Source: Prionace glauca
Lineage: Eukaryota; Chordata; Chondrichthyes; Carcharhiniformes; Carcharhinidae
DNA: 64,000 nucleotides
Reading direction: 5' to 3'
NCBI GenBank assembly: GCA_037974335.1
Contig: CM075760.1
Location: forward strand, 50,734,119 to 50,798,118
This document shows positions 21,346-32,365 of this stretch, piece by piece (the stretch's first letter is position 1; each line of letters opens with the position of its first letter). A program made the position numbers and the translations under genes. The notes beneath the pieces were generated by a model that was not told the DNA's origin, did not search any database, and saw only the letters and a program-made list of their open reading frames with translations.

Positions 21346-21742
21346 TGTGCTGACCACAATGCAAAACCTGCTGTGCCGGTTACCAAAACAGCCCCGATGT
21401 TTTTGGCCTCTGGAATAAGTGTTGCAACTTAGAGTTTCTGTGCATTCTGCAGTTTAAACATATTAGCGTCAAAGAAAATAACATTTTTAAAGTGATCGCA
21501 CACTTTTCCCCGCTCCTACCGGTTTTTGCAATTCTTTTTCATCTTTCTAAACATCTTTTACATCTTTACAAACTCAACTTCACAACACAGGCATCTTTAA
21601 CGTAGTGATCCGCGCTTTCCAGATGTGATAACTCAATAAGGACTCAGACCACAAGCAACAGTCGCAAACAGGGTAGAGCAGACGGCAAGAGTGGCAGAGT
21701 TAAACACGGGTTACATCATTCATAATCAGTGGAGAAACTTAC

Positions 21743-21959
21743 CGGGGACACCAACAATAGCCAGGATTGGATAGTAAAAGTATCGAATCAGTTTCAGGAC
21801 ATTTTCAACACGATGAATTGTAGGCAGCCAATCTAGAGAAAGCCTGTAAAGTATGGAGTATAAACTCCTCTCAATTGTTGTAACATTCAGATCTCTGCCC
21901 CTCAGATGCAGAACCATTATGGGAACGTCCAGATCTACCTTTCCTGGATTCAGGTCCAT
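21743..21959 (-). CDS. GPR139-like class A GPCR, exon 1
   Basis: Encodes the N terminus and first half of TM1 of the receptor whose main exon is 15,549-16,450. From ATG at 21,959 (context tctgcaATGg, purine at -3 and G at +4) it reads MDLNPGKVDLDVPIMVLHLR and ends IRYFYYPILAIVGVP at a strong donor ccccG/gtaagt (21,742). Phase 1 (last base G) joins exon 2's TG to restore V, giving ILAIVGVP-VNIMTIV, the usual exon junction inside TM1 of this receptor family. Predicted protein about 372 residues; intron about 5.3 kb. A downstream Met (IMVLHL) is an alternative start. Confidence 0.75.
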
Positions 21960-22454
21960 TGCAGAAAGCTTGCAATTTCTTTCTCCCAATGTTGATCCCT
22001 CGACTCCCTCTCTGTGGAGCCGCTTATCACTGTGACACTCCCAATGACACCGTGCATAACTCCTTTATGAAGCCTGGATGGGAATGCTCCAGAGACACGA
22101 TTAGTACTGGTTGAATTAATTCCGACGTTAATTACAGTCACTGAACAAACAGGTTAATATTTTCCATTCAAAACATATTTTTGTCAATGCATCACAAAAT
22201 AATTCTGGGTCTGTGTGATCGTTCCTAATGGAAGGAATTTTGGAAATACCGGGAGGGTTGACCAGTATCTTTCAATGTTGCTGGGATATGGGATTGTGAC
22301 AAAAAAAGGAACACATTATGCAAAAGTCCCCCCAGCCTGTCCGTAAGGGAAAACATTTTAAACCTGGAAATGTAGAGCTGTCAGCATCGCATCAGTGAAA
22401 GAAATGGGGAAAGTCTGAACCCAAAATCTTGGAGAAATTAACTTGTGACTTCCG

Positions 22455-23440
22455 GCACCATGGGTGGGTCCATTGTGATTTGTCATTTATATTAATGATT
22501 TGGATGAGAATTTAGGAGGCATGGTTACTAAGTTTTCAGTTGATACCAAGATTGGTGGCATAGTGGATAGTGAAAAAAAGGTTATCTCTAATTGTAATGG
22601 GATCTTGATCAATTGGGCCAGTGGATTGATGAATGACCGATGGAGTTTAATTTAGATGAATGCGAGATGATGCATTTGATAGATCGAGCCAGGGCAGCAC
22701 TTACTTAATGCTAAGGCATTGGGGACGGTCGAGAACCAAGAAATCTGGGAGGGTACATGTTCATAGCTCCTTGAAAGTGGAGTCATAGTTGGGCAGAGTT
22801 GTGAGGAATGAAATCAGCACACTTGGTTTCCTTGGTCAGAACAGCGAATAAAGGAGTTGGGACAACTTGTTGAAGTTGTACAAGACATTGGTAAGGCCAC
22901 ACTCGGAATACTCTGTACAGCTCTGGTCACCCTGTTACAGGAAGGATATTATTAAACTACAAAGAGTTCAGAAAATATTCACTAGGAGGGTATAGGGACT
23001 TGATTGTTTGTGTTTTAAGGAGAAACGTGATAGACTGGAACTTTTTCCCGGCTGTGTAGAAAGCCTAGGGGTGACCTTATGGAGGTCTACAAAAAAATGA
23101 GGGGCACAGATCAGCTAGATAGTCAATATCTTTTCCCAAAAGTCGGGGAGCCTAAAACTCGAGGGAATAGGCCGAAGGTGAGAGGAGAAGGTGCAAATGG
23201 GTCTGGATGGGCAATTGTTTCACACACAGGTTAGTGAGTGCCTGGAAAAGGTGCCAGAGGGAGTAGAGGTGTGTACAGTTTTGACAGTGAAAAAACATGA
23301 TGTCAGTTAGATGGATAAGATAGATGAAAATGGGTCAAATGCCGGCAATTGGGACTAGCTTAGCGGTGGATGAAAAAAGGCAGCATGGACAAGTTGGGCC
23401 GAAGGGCCTGTTTCCATGCTGTAAACCTCAATGACTCTAT
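22455..23440 (+). mobile_element. Old CR1 LINE, RT end to 3' tail
   Basis: Starts in the YINDLDENLGG block before the FADD motif (decayed here), then kinship blocks for LVRPHSEYSVQLW and a long decayed tail ending ggccgaagggcctgtttcca, tgctgtaaacctcaatgact. Many stops. Same subfamily as 5,022-5,556. Confidence 0.75.
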
Positions 23441-23594
23441 GATTTCCCGGCCGTGTTTGTTCCAATGCCAGAAAATCCCCGCCTGAGGTCATCGGACGTT
23501 TATATGATCTGTGTCTCGCCTGCCATGGGAATCATAATGGGCAGGAGAGGACAATTCCATCCCGTGTTAATCAGGAGCAATCCGTGTTTATGTC

Positions 23595-23715
23595 ATGGAA
23601 TCATAGAATTCCAACCGTGCAGGAGGAAGTTATTTGGCCCATCGGGCCTGCACCAGTCCAAATGGGCCACAATGGTCCCAGCCAGACCCTATTTCATAAC
23701 CCTCTGGAAGCCTCC
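23595..23715 (-). mobile_element. Short antisense CR1/SINE tail
   Basis: atggaatcatagaattccaa, ttggcccatcgggcctgcac: the common 3' tail without any coding part. 23,720-24,040 beyond it is a C-rich, CACC/CCTC low-complexity tract; 24,040-24,800 shows nothing recognisable. Confidence 0.6.
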
Positions 23716-24805
23716 TTCTCCCTCAGACACCCACTCAGCCTCTTTCAATCTCAGACACCTCAATCAGCCCTGCCCACCCTCAGCACCCCACCCACACCAG
23801 TCCCCCCCAGACTCCTCACTCACCCGCCTCACCCTCAAAACCCCTCTCAACTCTGTCCCTCTCAGATCCCCACTCAGCCACCTCCTCCTTAGGCTCCTCA
23901 CACAACCACCCACACCATCAGAACCCAACTCAACCCCTCACCACTTAGACAGCCCACTCAGTTCCACTCCCACCTCAGACACTCCTGTCAGCCCCCTCCC
24001 CCTACAAATCCGTCGCTACTCAGCCCCCCTGCAGGCCTAAGGCTTGGCAGTGTCCATGACACTGTCCACTTGTACTGACACCTGTATTTCGCGCCTTGCT
24101 CCTGCGCGGAGAGTTGAGGAGGTTTATTTGCCTCGTGAGTTTGATATTGTGTGTAGTTAAAGACAGTATTGGGCTCTTCAAATTATCCCATAACACTAGT
24201 CACAATTTGGAAATTGGTCATCGATAATGTGCTTATGTGAAATACACCTCAGTCTCTTGCTTCACCTCATGGTTTGCACCTCTGCTCTGTATGTGTTCTC
24301 TATCTAGCTTGTGGTATGCCTGCCTTGAAATTGTTTCATCGGACAATGTACAGAGATTCGTTCTCTCAATCCACGCTGTATCGACTCTGATAATGTTTTT
24401 AAGGGGCAGTGGAAAGGGAACTATTTCCTGCCTAGCTCTGTCCTGCATCGGCCTCTGATGAAGCAGGGCCTTTGCTGTTTAGAATTATCTGAAACTCGTC
24501 AGTGACGGACTAGTTTATGAATGAAATCACCGATGTCTCCTCATTGTTCATTCATTCTGTCTGGATTTTATGACAAAAAGGCAGAGATGAAGGTGTTTTT
24601 ACACGGGTGGATCACTGGGTGGCGCAGTGGCTCTTTCACGGATGGACCTTGAGTTCAGTCACATCCCAGACATGACTGGGGGGACATGCCTGTCTGGGAA
24701 AGTGGGAGAGCGGGTGGGATTGGGGGAAACCCTATAATAGGGAAATGGAACGAAGTTGGTGGGTCTTAGACAACGGAATTAAGCCAAGCCAGAGATGGTT
24801 ACATT

Positions 24806-24822
24806 TTTATTCAATGTTTATT
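24806..24822 (-). terminator. Polyadenylation signals of the membrane IgM transcript
   Basis: Two AATAAA hexamers on the minus strand (24,817-24,822 and 24,806-24,811), about 450 bases after the TM2 stop. The AT-rich stretch 25,268 down to here is the likely membrane-form 3' UTR. Confidence 0.6.
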
Positions 24823-25268
24823 TTAAAAATTCAGAGAACATTTTAAAACGATTTTTTTAAGTTAGAAAAGTGAACACAACGATCGAACATTACATTGAAA
24901 ATAGAACACATGCACAGGGAATCCGTCAATATTTGGACATCCGTTACATGCACCAAAAATAGAAAACAGGACATTAATCGGAAGAGGAATTCACAAATGT
25001 GAATAAGAAATAAAACAAGTTTCTTATTTACACATGAAATTTGAACTGTGTGGAAACTATTAACCATAATTTCATTATATCAAAAATGCCTCATACAATT
25101 TACACTGAAAACTGAAATAAAATCTAAGGTAGCCTCAGTTACAGATTCAGAATGATAAGCTGGGAGAATTTTACTGATACAGTCACCGAGAGCTGATATT
25201 GTAGTTGAGCCGTACAGAGATCTTTATAATCAGCTGAGGGAAATCTTCAGCATCCAAAGTTCAACCCA

Positions 25269-25277
25269 TCATTTGAT
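25269..25277 (-). CDS. IgM TM2 exon (last codons of the membrane tail)
   Basis: After acceptor tctattttacag (ends 25,278) the exon reads ATC AAA TGA, that is I-K-stop. It joins TM1's phase-0 end ..GTG AAG, so the cytoplasmic tail is V-K-I-K, a conservative variant of the KVK tail known for membrane IgM. A tiny coding piece in its own exon followed by the 3' UTR is the usual IgM arrangement. Confidence 0.8.
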   Translation of the reverse strand: MK

Positions 25278-25408
25278 CTGTAAAATAGAGACAATATTGA
25301 AGCAGATGTATCTGATGCGGGACATTAATGTTTTTAATCAGTGAAACGATGAGAGATTTTTCAAATCATTCTGCCAGTTTGAAATGTGAGTGAATTGAAT
25401 CATCTCAC

Positions 25409-25536
25409 CTTCACCAGAGTGACGGCAGTGCTGTAGAAAATGCTCAGGAAGAACAGGACGATGAATGTGGAAGCGGTTGTCCAGATGTTGCTGTTATCAT
25501 CCTCACTGTCTTCAATCCAGATGCGGTCGGTGGGGT
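25409..25536 (-). CDS. IgM TM1 exon: membrane-proximal linker and transmembrane segment
   Basis: Acceptor ctctgtcccctag ends at 25,537; donor AAG/gtgaga follows 25,409. Codons give (D)[16 protein letters not shown], an acidic extracellular linker, then [20 protein letters not shown] and AVTLVK, the transmembrane helix. The polar T/S face and [10 protein letters not shown] match the antigen-receptor-association helix of IgM. The exon starts with two bases (AC) that complete a GAC codon only if spliced to the internal CH4 donor after 28,998, not the domain end. Anchors surface IgM in the B-cell membrane. Confidence 0.9.
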
Positions 25537-26099
25537 CTAGGGGACAGAGACCAGGAAATGGAATTAGATTACTTTATTTATCCCGGGAATCTCATTGTTT
25601 TCTTTTCCCTGTTCTCCTTCATGAACTGTTCATTCATTCTCATGTCTAATTTTCAATGTATATCTCCTGTTAAATTCAAGACACTCAGTAACAGATCTCC
25701 ATAACTATTTTCACACCTGATCCTTATTGGTATTCCTTGGAGAGTCCATGTCAGAAAGCACTGAAGGTGTTTTCTTGAGAATCAGTTCATTTTGAACTAT
25801 TTGCCACGAACCCTTATTGAAGAATGTTTTGACTGATATAGAGGAACATTCCCCTGTCAATGATTGTTTCCACAGATGATGACTGATCTGTAAACTATGA
25901 ATGCTGCTGTTTAAGATCTGGGATGTAATTTCCAATCTTTGCTTATTTACAGTGGAAATGTTTAGTAAATCATGAGCTTAATTCAGTTTCTCAACGTGTT
26001 TGGCGGTGTTTTGAGAATTGGGATAGTTGTCGGTGTGTATGTCCATTCAAATTCACATTTAAATTTTAGTTTCATCATTTACCTGCCGTTTATATTTAA

Positions 26100-26140
26100 G
26101 ATTGTGTGTGTGTGTCTGTGTGTGTGTGTGTATGTGTGAG

Positions 26141-26182
<42 letters not shown>

Positions 26183-27830
26183 CACTTCCTGAGCTGCATT
26201 AATCTTTGGTCCTGTGTTAATCTGTGTGTATGAGGGATTCATTTGTCTGTGTTTGTTGATTTGTGTAGTTGTGTGTCTGTGTGTATAATTTATTCTTCAG
26301 ACATTGTAGATAATTTGTATAATTTATTCTTCAGACATTGTGGATATATGACTATTATTGTGTGAAGTCTCTGTATATTTATTAATGCCACTCTTAACGT
26401 GTGCTCGTGTTTCTGCCTATTTCAATGTGTGAATTTCTGTCACTCGAGTAATGTTTCCTTCCCTTTCTGTGTGTGTCTGGTCTGTTAACATGTTAGTGCA
26501 TGTAAATCCGTGTTGATTGTTATTTATAACAATGTGTCAGCATATACCTGTGTTTCCATGTGTAGTATTGTGTCCCGTGGTGTTCTGTTCTGTATGAGCA
26601 TGTGAATGTTTGCATCCACATGTTTGTGTGAAAAAGTTTTGCTCTCTGTTTATCTATATGCAGTGTGTTAATATTGTTACACGTATTTCCCTGTATAAGT
26701 GATAATGTGTATAACATTGTGGGTCTCTATATCAGTATTCATTTCAGCGAGAACGTGTGAGAATATGCATTTGTTTGAGTGTGTGTATCTGTTTGTGTAT
26801 GTTTTGGACCTGCATGCATGTTATCTGTTCGTATTGTGTGTACACATGTATGTGTTTGTGTTTGGGTCTGTGTACCTAGTCACGTATGTTTAGGTAAGTG
26901 TGTACTTGTGTGTTTGTATAAGGTTCTGCGTGCGTATGTACATATTTGATAATTTGTGTGCATGTTTTGTTTTGTGCCTTCTTGTACAAGTCCGTGTCTG
27001 TGTGTGCGGGTGTCTGCCCCCTTGTGTATGCATGTATGTGTGTGTGTTTGTGTGTGGATGGTGCGTGTGGGACAGAGAAAGCGAAAGAGAAAGGGAGAGA
27101 GAGTGTTTGTGTATGCATGTGTTTTTGTTTGAATCTGTGTGGTCCATTAGTGTATTTGTGGGATCGTGCTTGTTTGAGTTCGTTTGTGCGTATATTGTGT
27201 ATTCTTCTGATCCGTGAATGTGCATTTGTATTTCTGAATGTATCTGTGTTTTTGTTGTGTATGTATTTGAGTGTATTGTGTATTTGTGAGATTCTGTGTC
27301 TGTATTTGAATGTGCCTGTCTATATTTCTGTGTGTGGGAGTATGTGTATGCGTTTGCGTGAGTATATTAACATTCTGTATTCGTGTGCATATATATGAGT
27401 ATGTGTATTTGTGCAACTGTGTCCATGTGTCTGTGTGTGTGTATGCGTGTGTGTGTGTATGTGTGTATGAGTGTGTGAATGAGTGTGTGAGTGTGTAGTG
27501 TGTCTGTATGTGTGAGTGTGTGTATGTGAGAATGTGTAGTGTGTGAGTGTGTGTGTGGGTGAGAGTGTGTGTGTGTGTGTGTGCGTGTGTGTTTGTGTGA
27601 GTGTGTGAATGAGTGTGTGAGTGTGTAGTGTGTCTGTATGTGTGAGTGTGTGTATGTGTGTGTGAGTGTGTGTGTGTGTGTGTGAGAGTGAGTGTGTGTG
27701 TGATTGTGTGTGAATGTATAGTGTGTGTAGTGTGTGTTTGTGCAGTGTGTGTAGTGTGTGAGTGTGTGAGAGTGAGTGTGTGAGTGTGGGTGTGTACGCC
27801 TATGTGTGTATGTATAATTGTGACAGTTTT
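26100..27830. repeat. TG-rich microsatellite tract, about 1.7 kb
   Basis: Long (TG)n and TGTGAGTG-type runs, purest at about 26,106-26,180 and 27,420-27,790, in the CH4-TM1 intron. Alternating purine-pyrimidine DNA of this length is prone to Z-form. Frames of up to 260 codons across it (for example 27,147-27,938) are compositional. Confidence 0.9.
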
Positions 27831-28893
27831 GGGCAGTTTTATCAGTGTGTGTATTTTTTTAACTGTTGCTCCAAGTTTCACCGACCATAGTGAACTGAAT
27901 ATGATCCAGACAACTCGAATAATGGAACATATTTTCAATGTTTTGCTGTAGAAATGTATTTTATGTGAGGGGCACAGTGATATCAGGAGAGAGAATGAAA
28001 TAATTCATTGATGTATCTCAGAGACCTCAGGGACGGAACAATTAAAACCCGGGGAGGAATCTATGACTTGTTTAAATTTGTATTCTGGGAAATCAATGCC
28101 AGCAGATGATTGACAGGAACAAGAGTGTTGAGACATTTTAAAATTATGTTGCTTTCATATAGATATATTTCAATGATTAAGTTAATGATACTTCAAAATC
28201 TGTAGCAAGTAAACCGGAAACTAATTTGTACTGTTGGCAACTGGGTCCTTATAGTAGAGAATTGTTCCCTTCCAAACACGGGAGAGGGAGGAGAGTGAGC
28301 TCAGAGTTTCCCTCTCCCTACCCGGTGATACAATGTCCCTGATGGTTCTAACCACTGAGGAGGTAGAGGTGAGTGGATTAAATAATGACATTCCTCCTTT
28401 TTTCATTGAGGAAGTTTTGGGACATGGATTAATTACTGCTCCTCCCCTCTCTCTACTGGGTTAGTGGGAATCCAGGATGTTAACAATTTCACTCTCCCTC
28501 AATCCGATGGGGGGAATATTTCTCCATGTTTTTGTGTGTGACCCTCACTTCAGTTCCCAGTGGGTGCGGTGCAGTAGCTTAAAGAGGTGGTCAATGAGAG
28601 AAACAGGGACACAGAGATCTAAATGTTGTGTTTGTGTGTCAGACATGTTAAAAATGTCGGAGTGTTTTCCCCTCAGCGGGAGGAAAGTCAGTGAAGATAT
28701 TTTGCAGAATCCTGTAATGAATGTGCTCTACTCTATCCCTGACCCAGTGTCTATCTCCGCTGGGAGCACTGGTTCAACAATGTTGGGTCCGAGACATGAA
28801 AATATCTGACTCAAAATCAAAGATATGGAAGTAAAACTGAAAAACAACCAATTAAACAATTGGGTATTTCATTGATCGTTAGAGGAAAATGTT

Positions 28894-28908
28894 TTTATTC
28901 TTTTTATT
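28894..28908 (-). terminator. Polyadenylation signals of the secreted IgM transcript
   Basis: Two AATAAA hexamers on the minus strand (28,903-28,908 and 28,894-28,899) start only 28-40 bases after the secretory stop codon. Such a close signal gives a very short 3' UTR and sits upstream of the membrane exons, as needed for the competing secreted/membrane choice. Confidence 0.75.
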
Positions 28909-28935
28909 GTAGTTTTTAATGGAAGTGAGTGACTC

Positions 28936-29327
28936 TCATTGACATGAATTAACAGTGTCCATCAGTGCAAGGGAAATGTTCACAAAACTGGGTTTACCGC
29001 TGGATTTGTCAACTGTTCTGTTGATGATCTTCAAGGGGATGGCTTCATGTCCCACCACACAGGAGTAAGAAGCGCCGCTGGACCATTCCTCTGCTGCAAT
29101 GGATAACAGGCTGTACATGAAGAAGGAGCTATCGCCGTTCTCCGCCACCACCTCGGTGTTCCTGTAGTTCCCGGGATTCACCGGCTTGTCGTTGACGGTC
29201 CATTTGACGAAGATCTCTCGGGGGGAGAAACCTCTCACTAAGCAGCTGAGGGAGACGAAACTCTGAGCGGAGACGTCTTCTGCCGAGGGCAGGAGGACAG
29301 AGACGACCGGTTCCCGCGGATTTGGAT
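28936..29327 (-). CDS. IgM CH4 domain with secretory tail
   Basis: Acceptor tacattttctgcag ends at 29,328; stop at 28,936. Encodes (D)[18 protein letters not shown], first Ig cysteine in [11 protein letters not shown], tryptophan in VKWTVND, second cysteine in [11 protein letters not shown], then the secretory tail [20 protein letters not shown]. The tail has the N-glycosylation sequon NIS and the penultimate cysteine used for IgM polymers and J chain. About 130 residues, usual for CH4 plus tail. An internal donor AGCG/gtaaac at 28,998 lets the tail be replaced by TM1. Confidence 0.95.
28992..28998 (-). promoter_or_regulatory. Internal CH4 splice donor for the membrane form
   Basis: Minus strand reads tccagcG/gtaaac. 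Use of this site leaves one base G, which with AC of TM1 gives GAC (Asp), so VDKSS continues into [10 protein letters not shown] in frame. The same GGTAAA device is used by mammalian IgM. Confidence 0.85.
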
Positions 29328-29514
29328 CTGCAGAAAATGTACAATAAATGTCAATAAACTGGAGAGTTCTGGAGACAATGAAACCACTGGTGAGATATCA
29401 GGAAAATGTGCTTCGCTTCTGATTTTAACTCTTCCCATTTTTGATTTGCAGCTTGGAGGGGAGGTGAACACAATTTTTTTCTCAAATAACTCAGGAGGGG
29501 GCGGAGTGGAAAGA

Positions 29515-29690
29515 TTCAGAAAGTTTACAGCACAGAATCAGGCCATTCGGCCCATCTGATCTACTTTTTCTTTTTGGTTTTCTGGTTTTTGATGCTCCAC
29601 ATCAGGCTCCTCCCTTATTCTTCGATCTAAACCCAATAACATCGCCTACAGTTCACCTTTCACTCATCAACACATCAAACTCCTCAGAAA
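29515..29690 (-). mobile_element. Short antisense CR1/SINE tail
   Basis: gtttacagcacagaatcagg, ccattcggcccatctgatct, the family tail only, in the CH3-CH4 intron. Confidence 0.5.
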
Positions 29691-29804
29691 AATATCAATC
29701 AGTGCAGAGTCGTTTAGTTCAGGGGAGAACATTAATGCACTGAATACTAACTATTGAGCAGTACACATTCACTGGAGATAGACACAGTGATGCATTTACA
29801 TACA

Positions 29805-30535
29805 AACTTAGAACATTACAGCACAGTACAGGCCCTTCGGCCCTCAATGTTGTGCCGAGCTATGTCCGAACCCAAGATCTAGCTATTCCACTCCCTATCA
29901 TTCTGGTGTGCTCCATGTGCCTATCCAATAACCGCTTGAAAGTTCCTAAAGTGTCCGACTCCACTATCACAGCAGGCAGTGTATTCCACATCCCAACCAC
30001 TCAGTGAAGAATCTACCTCGGACATCCCTCCTATTTCTCCCACCATGAACCTTATAGTTATAACCCTTAGTAACAGCAACATCAACCCAAGGAAATAGTC
30101 TCTGAACATCCACTCTATCAATCCCCCCTCATCATCTTATAAACCTCTATTAAGTCGCCTGTCATCCTCCTCTGCTCCAAAAAGAAAAGCCCCAGCTCCC
30201 TCAACCTTTCCTCATAAGACCTACCCTCCAAACCAGGCAGCATCCTGGTAAATCTTCTCTGCACTCTCTCCAATGCTTCCACATCCTTCTTATAGTGAGG
30301 TGACCAGAACTGAACACAATATTCCAAATGTGGTCTCACCAAGGCCCTGCATTGTGGCAGCATAACCCCACGGCTCTTAAACTCAAACACCCTGTTAATA
30401 AACACTAACACACTATAAGCCTTCTTCACAGCTCTATCCACTTGAGTGGCAACCTTCACAGATCTGTGGATATGAACCCCAGGATCTCCCTGTTCCTCCA
30501 CATTGCTCAGAACCCTGCTGTTGACCCTACATTTA
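29805..30535 (-). mobile_element. CR1 LINE 3' portion in the CH3-CH4 intron
   Basis: Inserted in the same orientation as the Ig gene. Reverse strand encodes VKKAYSVLVFINRVFEFKSR, LVRPHLEYCVQFWSPHYKKD, RRFTRMLPGLEGRSYEERLR and GDLIEVYKMMRG before the frame breaks; the tail is ggccgaagggcctgtactgt, gctgtaatgttctaag. Its 5' end lies only about 20 bases downstream of the CH3 splice donor. Confidence 0.85.
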
Positions 30536-30557
30536 TTGCTTCAATCTCTCAGCTCAC

Positions 30558-30866
30558 CTGTTTCCTTGTGGATAGATGTTCTTAGAGGAGTCGGCAGATC
30601 TTGATGGCTCACCACGCACTCAAACACAGTCGCACTCAGCCAGGTTTGTGTGGAGATGCTTAATTTGCTGATCACGCTGTCACGATCCGCTCCGGGCTTT
30701 TTGGCAATCTCTGATTTCAAATACTTCCTGTCTCGGATCCAGGACACGTTAACTCCATCAGGAGCATTAGAAATGACGCAGGTTAAGGTCGCGGTCGCCT
30801 CCAGTAAGACCTGTTCTATTGGTGGTGGCTGTATCTTCACTGTGGTATCAAGGCACTGGGGAGGAT
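30558..30866 (-). CDS. IgM CH3 domain
   Basis: Acceptor tctcatttacag ends 30,867; donor ACAG/gtgagc follows 30,558. 309 bases, phase 1 at both ends. Encodes (D)[18 protein letters not shown], first Ig cysteine in [13 protein letters not shown], tryptophan in NVSWIRD (with sequon NVS), second cysteine in [12 protein letters not shown], ending SIHKET. PPQC near the start probably supplies an inter-chain disulfide. No interruption. Confidence 0.95.
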
Positions 30867-31317
30867 CTGTAAATGAGAAATGAAAATGAGCCCGAGTTCC
30901 CCTTCAGAAGCAGGACAGCAGTCTTCAGCCTGAAGGAGACAAAGTCGCCTTCAATATATCAATCTCTAACTCTCGCCTTTCACCTTCCATGGCGAATGGG
31001 AAACCAGCTTGCTCTATGGAATTATTCCCTGTATTAAATATTGGAGCAGCGGTAACATTTCCATGAATCAGGATTGGAGAATTCCCAAACAAACACACCA
31101 TCCTGAACTCAGGGAAAAAGTACTGACCGTTGGTTTATAGATAGGGTGGATGCACTTTTCACTATTTTATCCCTGTGCTGTGGCCTGTGAAACAGTCTCA
31201 CACCTAGTGTCTCTCCAAATTTTACCAGCTGTCTCAGGAACAAGCTGACATCAAGGCCACCTCACTCACTATATTGCTTCAAACCGAAAGGGGGCACTCT
31301 TTTAAGGGGAGGCAGTG

Positions 31318-31595
31318 GCATATGATGTTGTCAATGGGCTTATAACCTAGGGCAAAACTCTGGGGACACAGATTCGAATCCCATCATTGCAAATATGAAA
31401 TTTGAATTTTGTAAAAATCTATCATTAAAAGTTGAAATGGTTCTCATGAAGCTATTGCTGTAAAACCCCTTCTAGTTCACAAATGCTCCTTAGCAAAATC
31501 AACCTGCTGTCTTTATCTGACCTGGCAAGCATGTGACTCCAGATTCACAGCAACGTGAGTGACACTTCAGTGCCCTCAGGTTTGGGAAATAAACG
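31318..31595 (+). mobile_element. tRNA-derived SINE, second family, in the CH2-CH3 intron
   Basis: Head-like agtggcatatgatgttgtca, B-box cagattcgaatcccatc, then gaaatttgaattttgtaaaa, tcacaaatgctccttagc, gacctggcaagcatgtgact, cagcaacgtgagtgacactt. Opposite orientation to the Ig gene. 30,900-31,318 shows nothing recognisable. Confidence 0.65.
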
Positions 31596-31782
31596 CACAA
31601 GTCAGGAAAGAATAACAAAAAATTGTTTTTCTGATGAAATTCTGAATGAGATATTTTCCTAATGCAGCAAACTACATGACAATAACTTACACGTTGTTCT
31701 ATGCTTTGTACCAACTTTAATAGATTCCTAATTGTGATTAACATCAGAATGATTAATGTTGTCCTCTGTTTGAGTCTCTTAC

Positions 31783-32097
31783 CCTGAGATGCACTGATGT
31801 TCAGACTCTGAGTGTGTCTTTGGTGAGTGACCTGGCAGGTATAGACCGCTTTGCTGAACCATTCCCCAGCGGAGACTGTCAGCCGACTGCTGGCCGAGAA
31901 GTTCCCGTTCACTTCACAGGGGGGAGAGGTGTCAATTCCTGAATGCGTGGGTTTCCCATTCTTCAGCCACTCCACTTCCATTGACCCTGCCTGGAAATCG
32001 GTGATTGAACAGACGATGATTGCGAATTTCCTGTGTGAGATTTCTTTAATGGAACTCACGGTGAGGATAACAGTTGGAGGGATCACAAGCGGAGGGC
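31783..32097 (-). CDS. IgM CH2 domain
   Basis: Acceptor gttttttttccctgaag ends 32,098; donor TCAGG/gtaaga follows 31,783. 315 bases, phase 1. With the T left by CH1 the junction reads [17 protein letters not shown], putting a cysteine at the CH1-CH2 hinge-like joint. First Ig cysteine IIVCSITDF, tryptophan MEVEWLKNG, second [10 protein letters not shown]; an additional cysteine in [13 protein letters not shown] and sequons NFS and NIS. Ends LNISASQ. No interruption. Confidence 0.95.
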
Positions 32098-32144
32098 CTT
32101 CAGGGAAAAAAAACAGATCAGTCATTCCCTGCAGAAGATGTGGA

Positions 32145-32365
32145 TCAATTAAACTTTTGTCAACAGAGGGTAGAGAGGGCGTGGAATGCCCTGCCTGCAG
32201 CAGTTGTGGACTCGCCAACTTTCAGGGCGTTCAAATGGTCAGTGGATAGGCATATGGATAACATTGGAATAGTTTAGGTTAGAGGGTCATTAGATTGGTT
32301 CCACTGGTCGGCGCAACATCGAGGGCCGAAAGGCCTGTACTGCGCTGGAATGTTCTATGTTCTAA
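32145..32365 (+). mobile_element. CR1 LINE 3' end in the CH1-CH2 intron
   Basis: Encodes [20 protein letters not shown] and [18 protein letters not shown]; tail cgagggccgaaaggcctgta, ctgcgctggaatgttctatg. Opposite orientation to the Ig gene and only about 48 bases from the CH2 splice acceptor. Confidence 0.85.

Noticed and set aside
27147-27938. 263-codon minus-strand open frame rich in His-Thr
   Set aside because: Pure product of the TG microsatellite (CACACA gives HTHT); no start context, no family.
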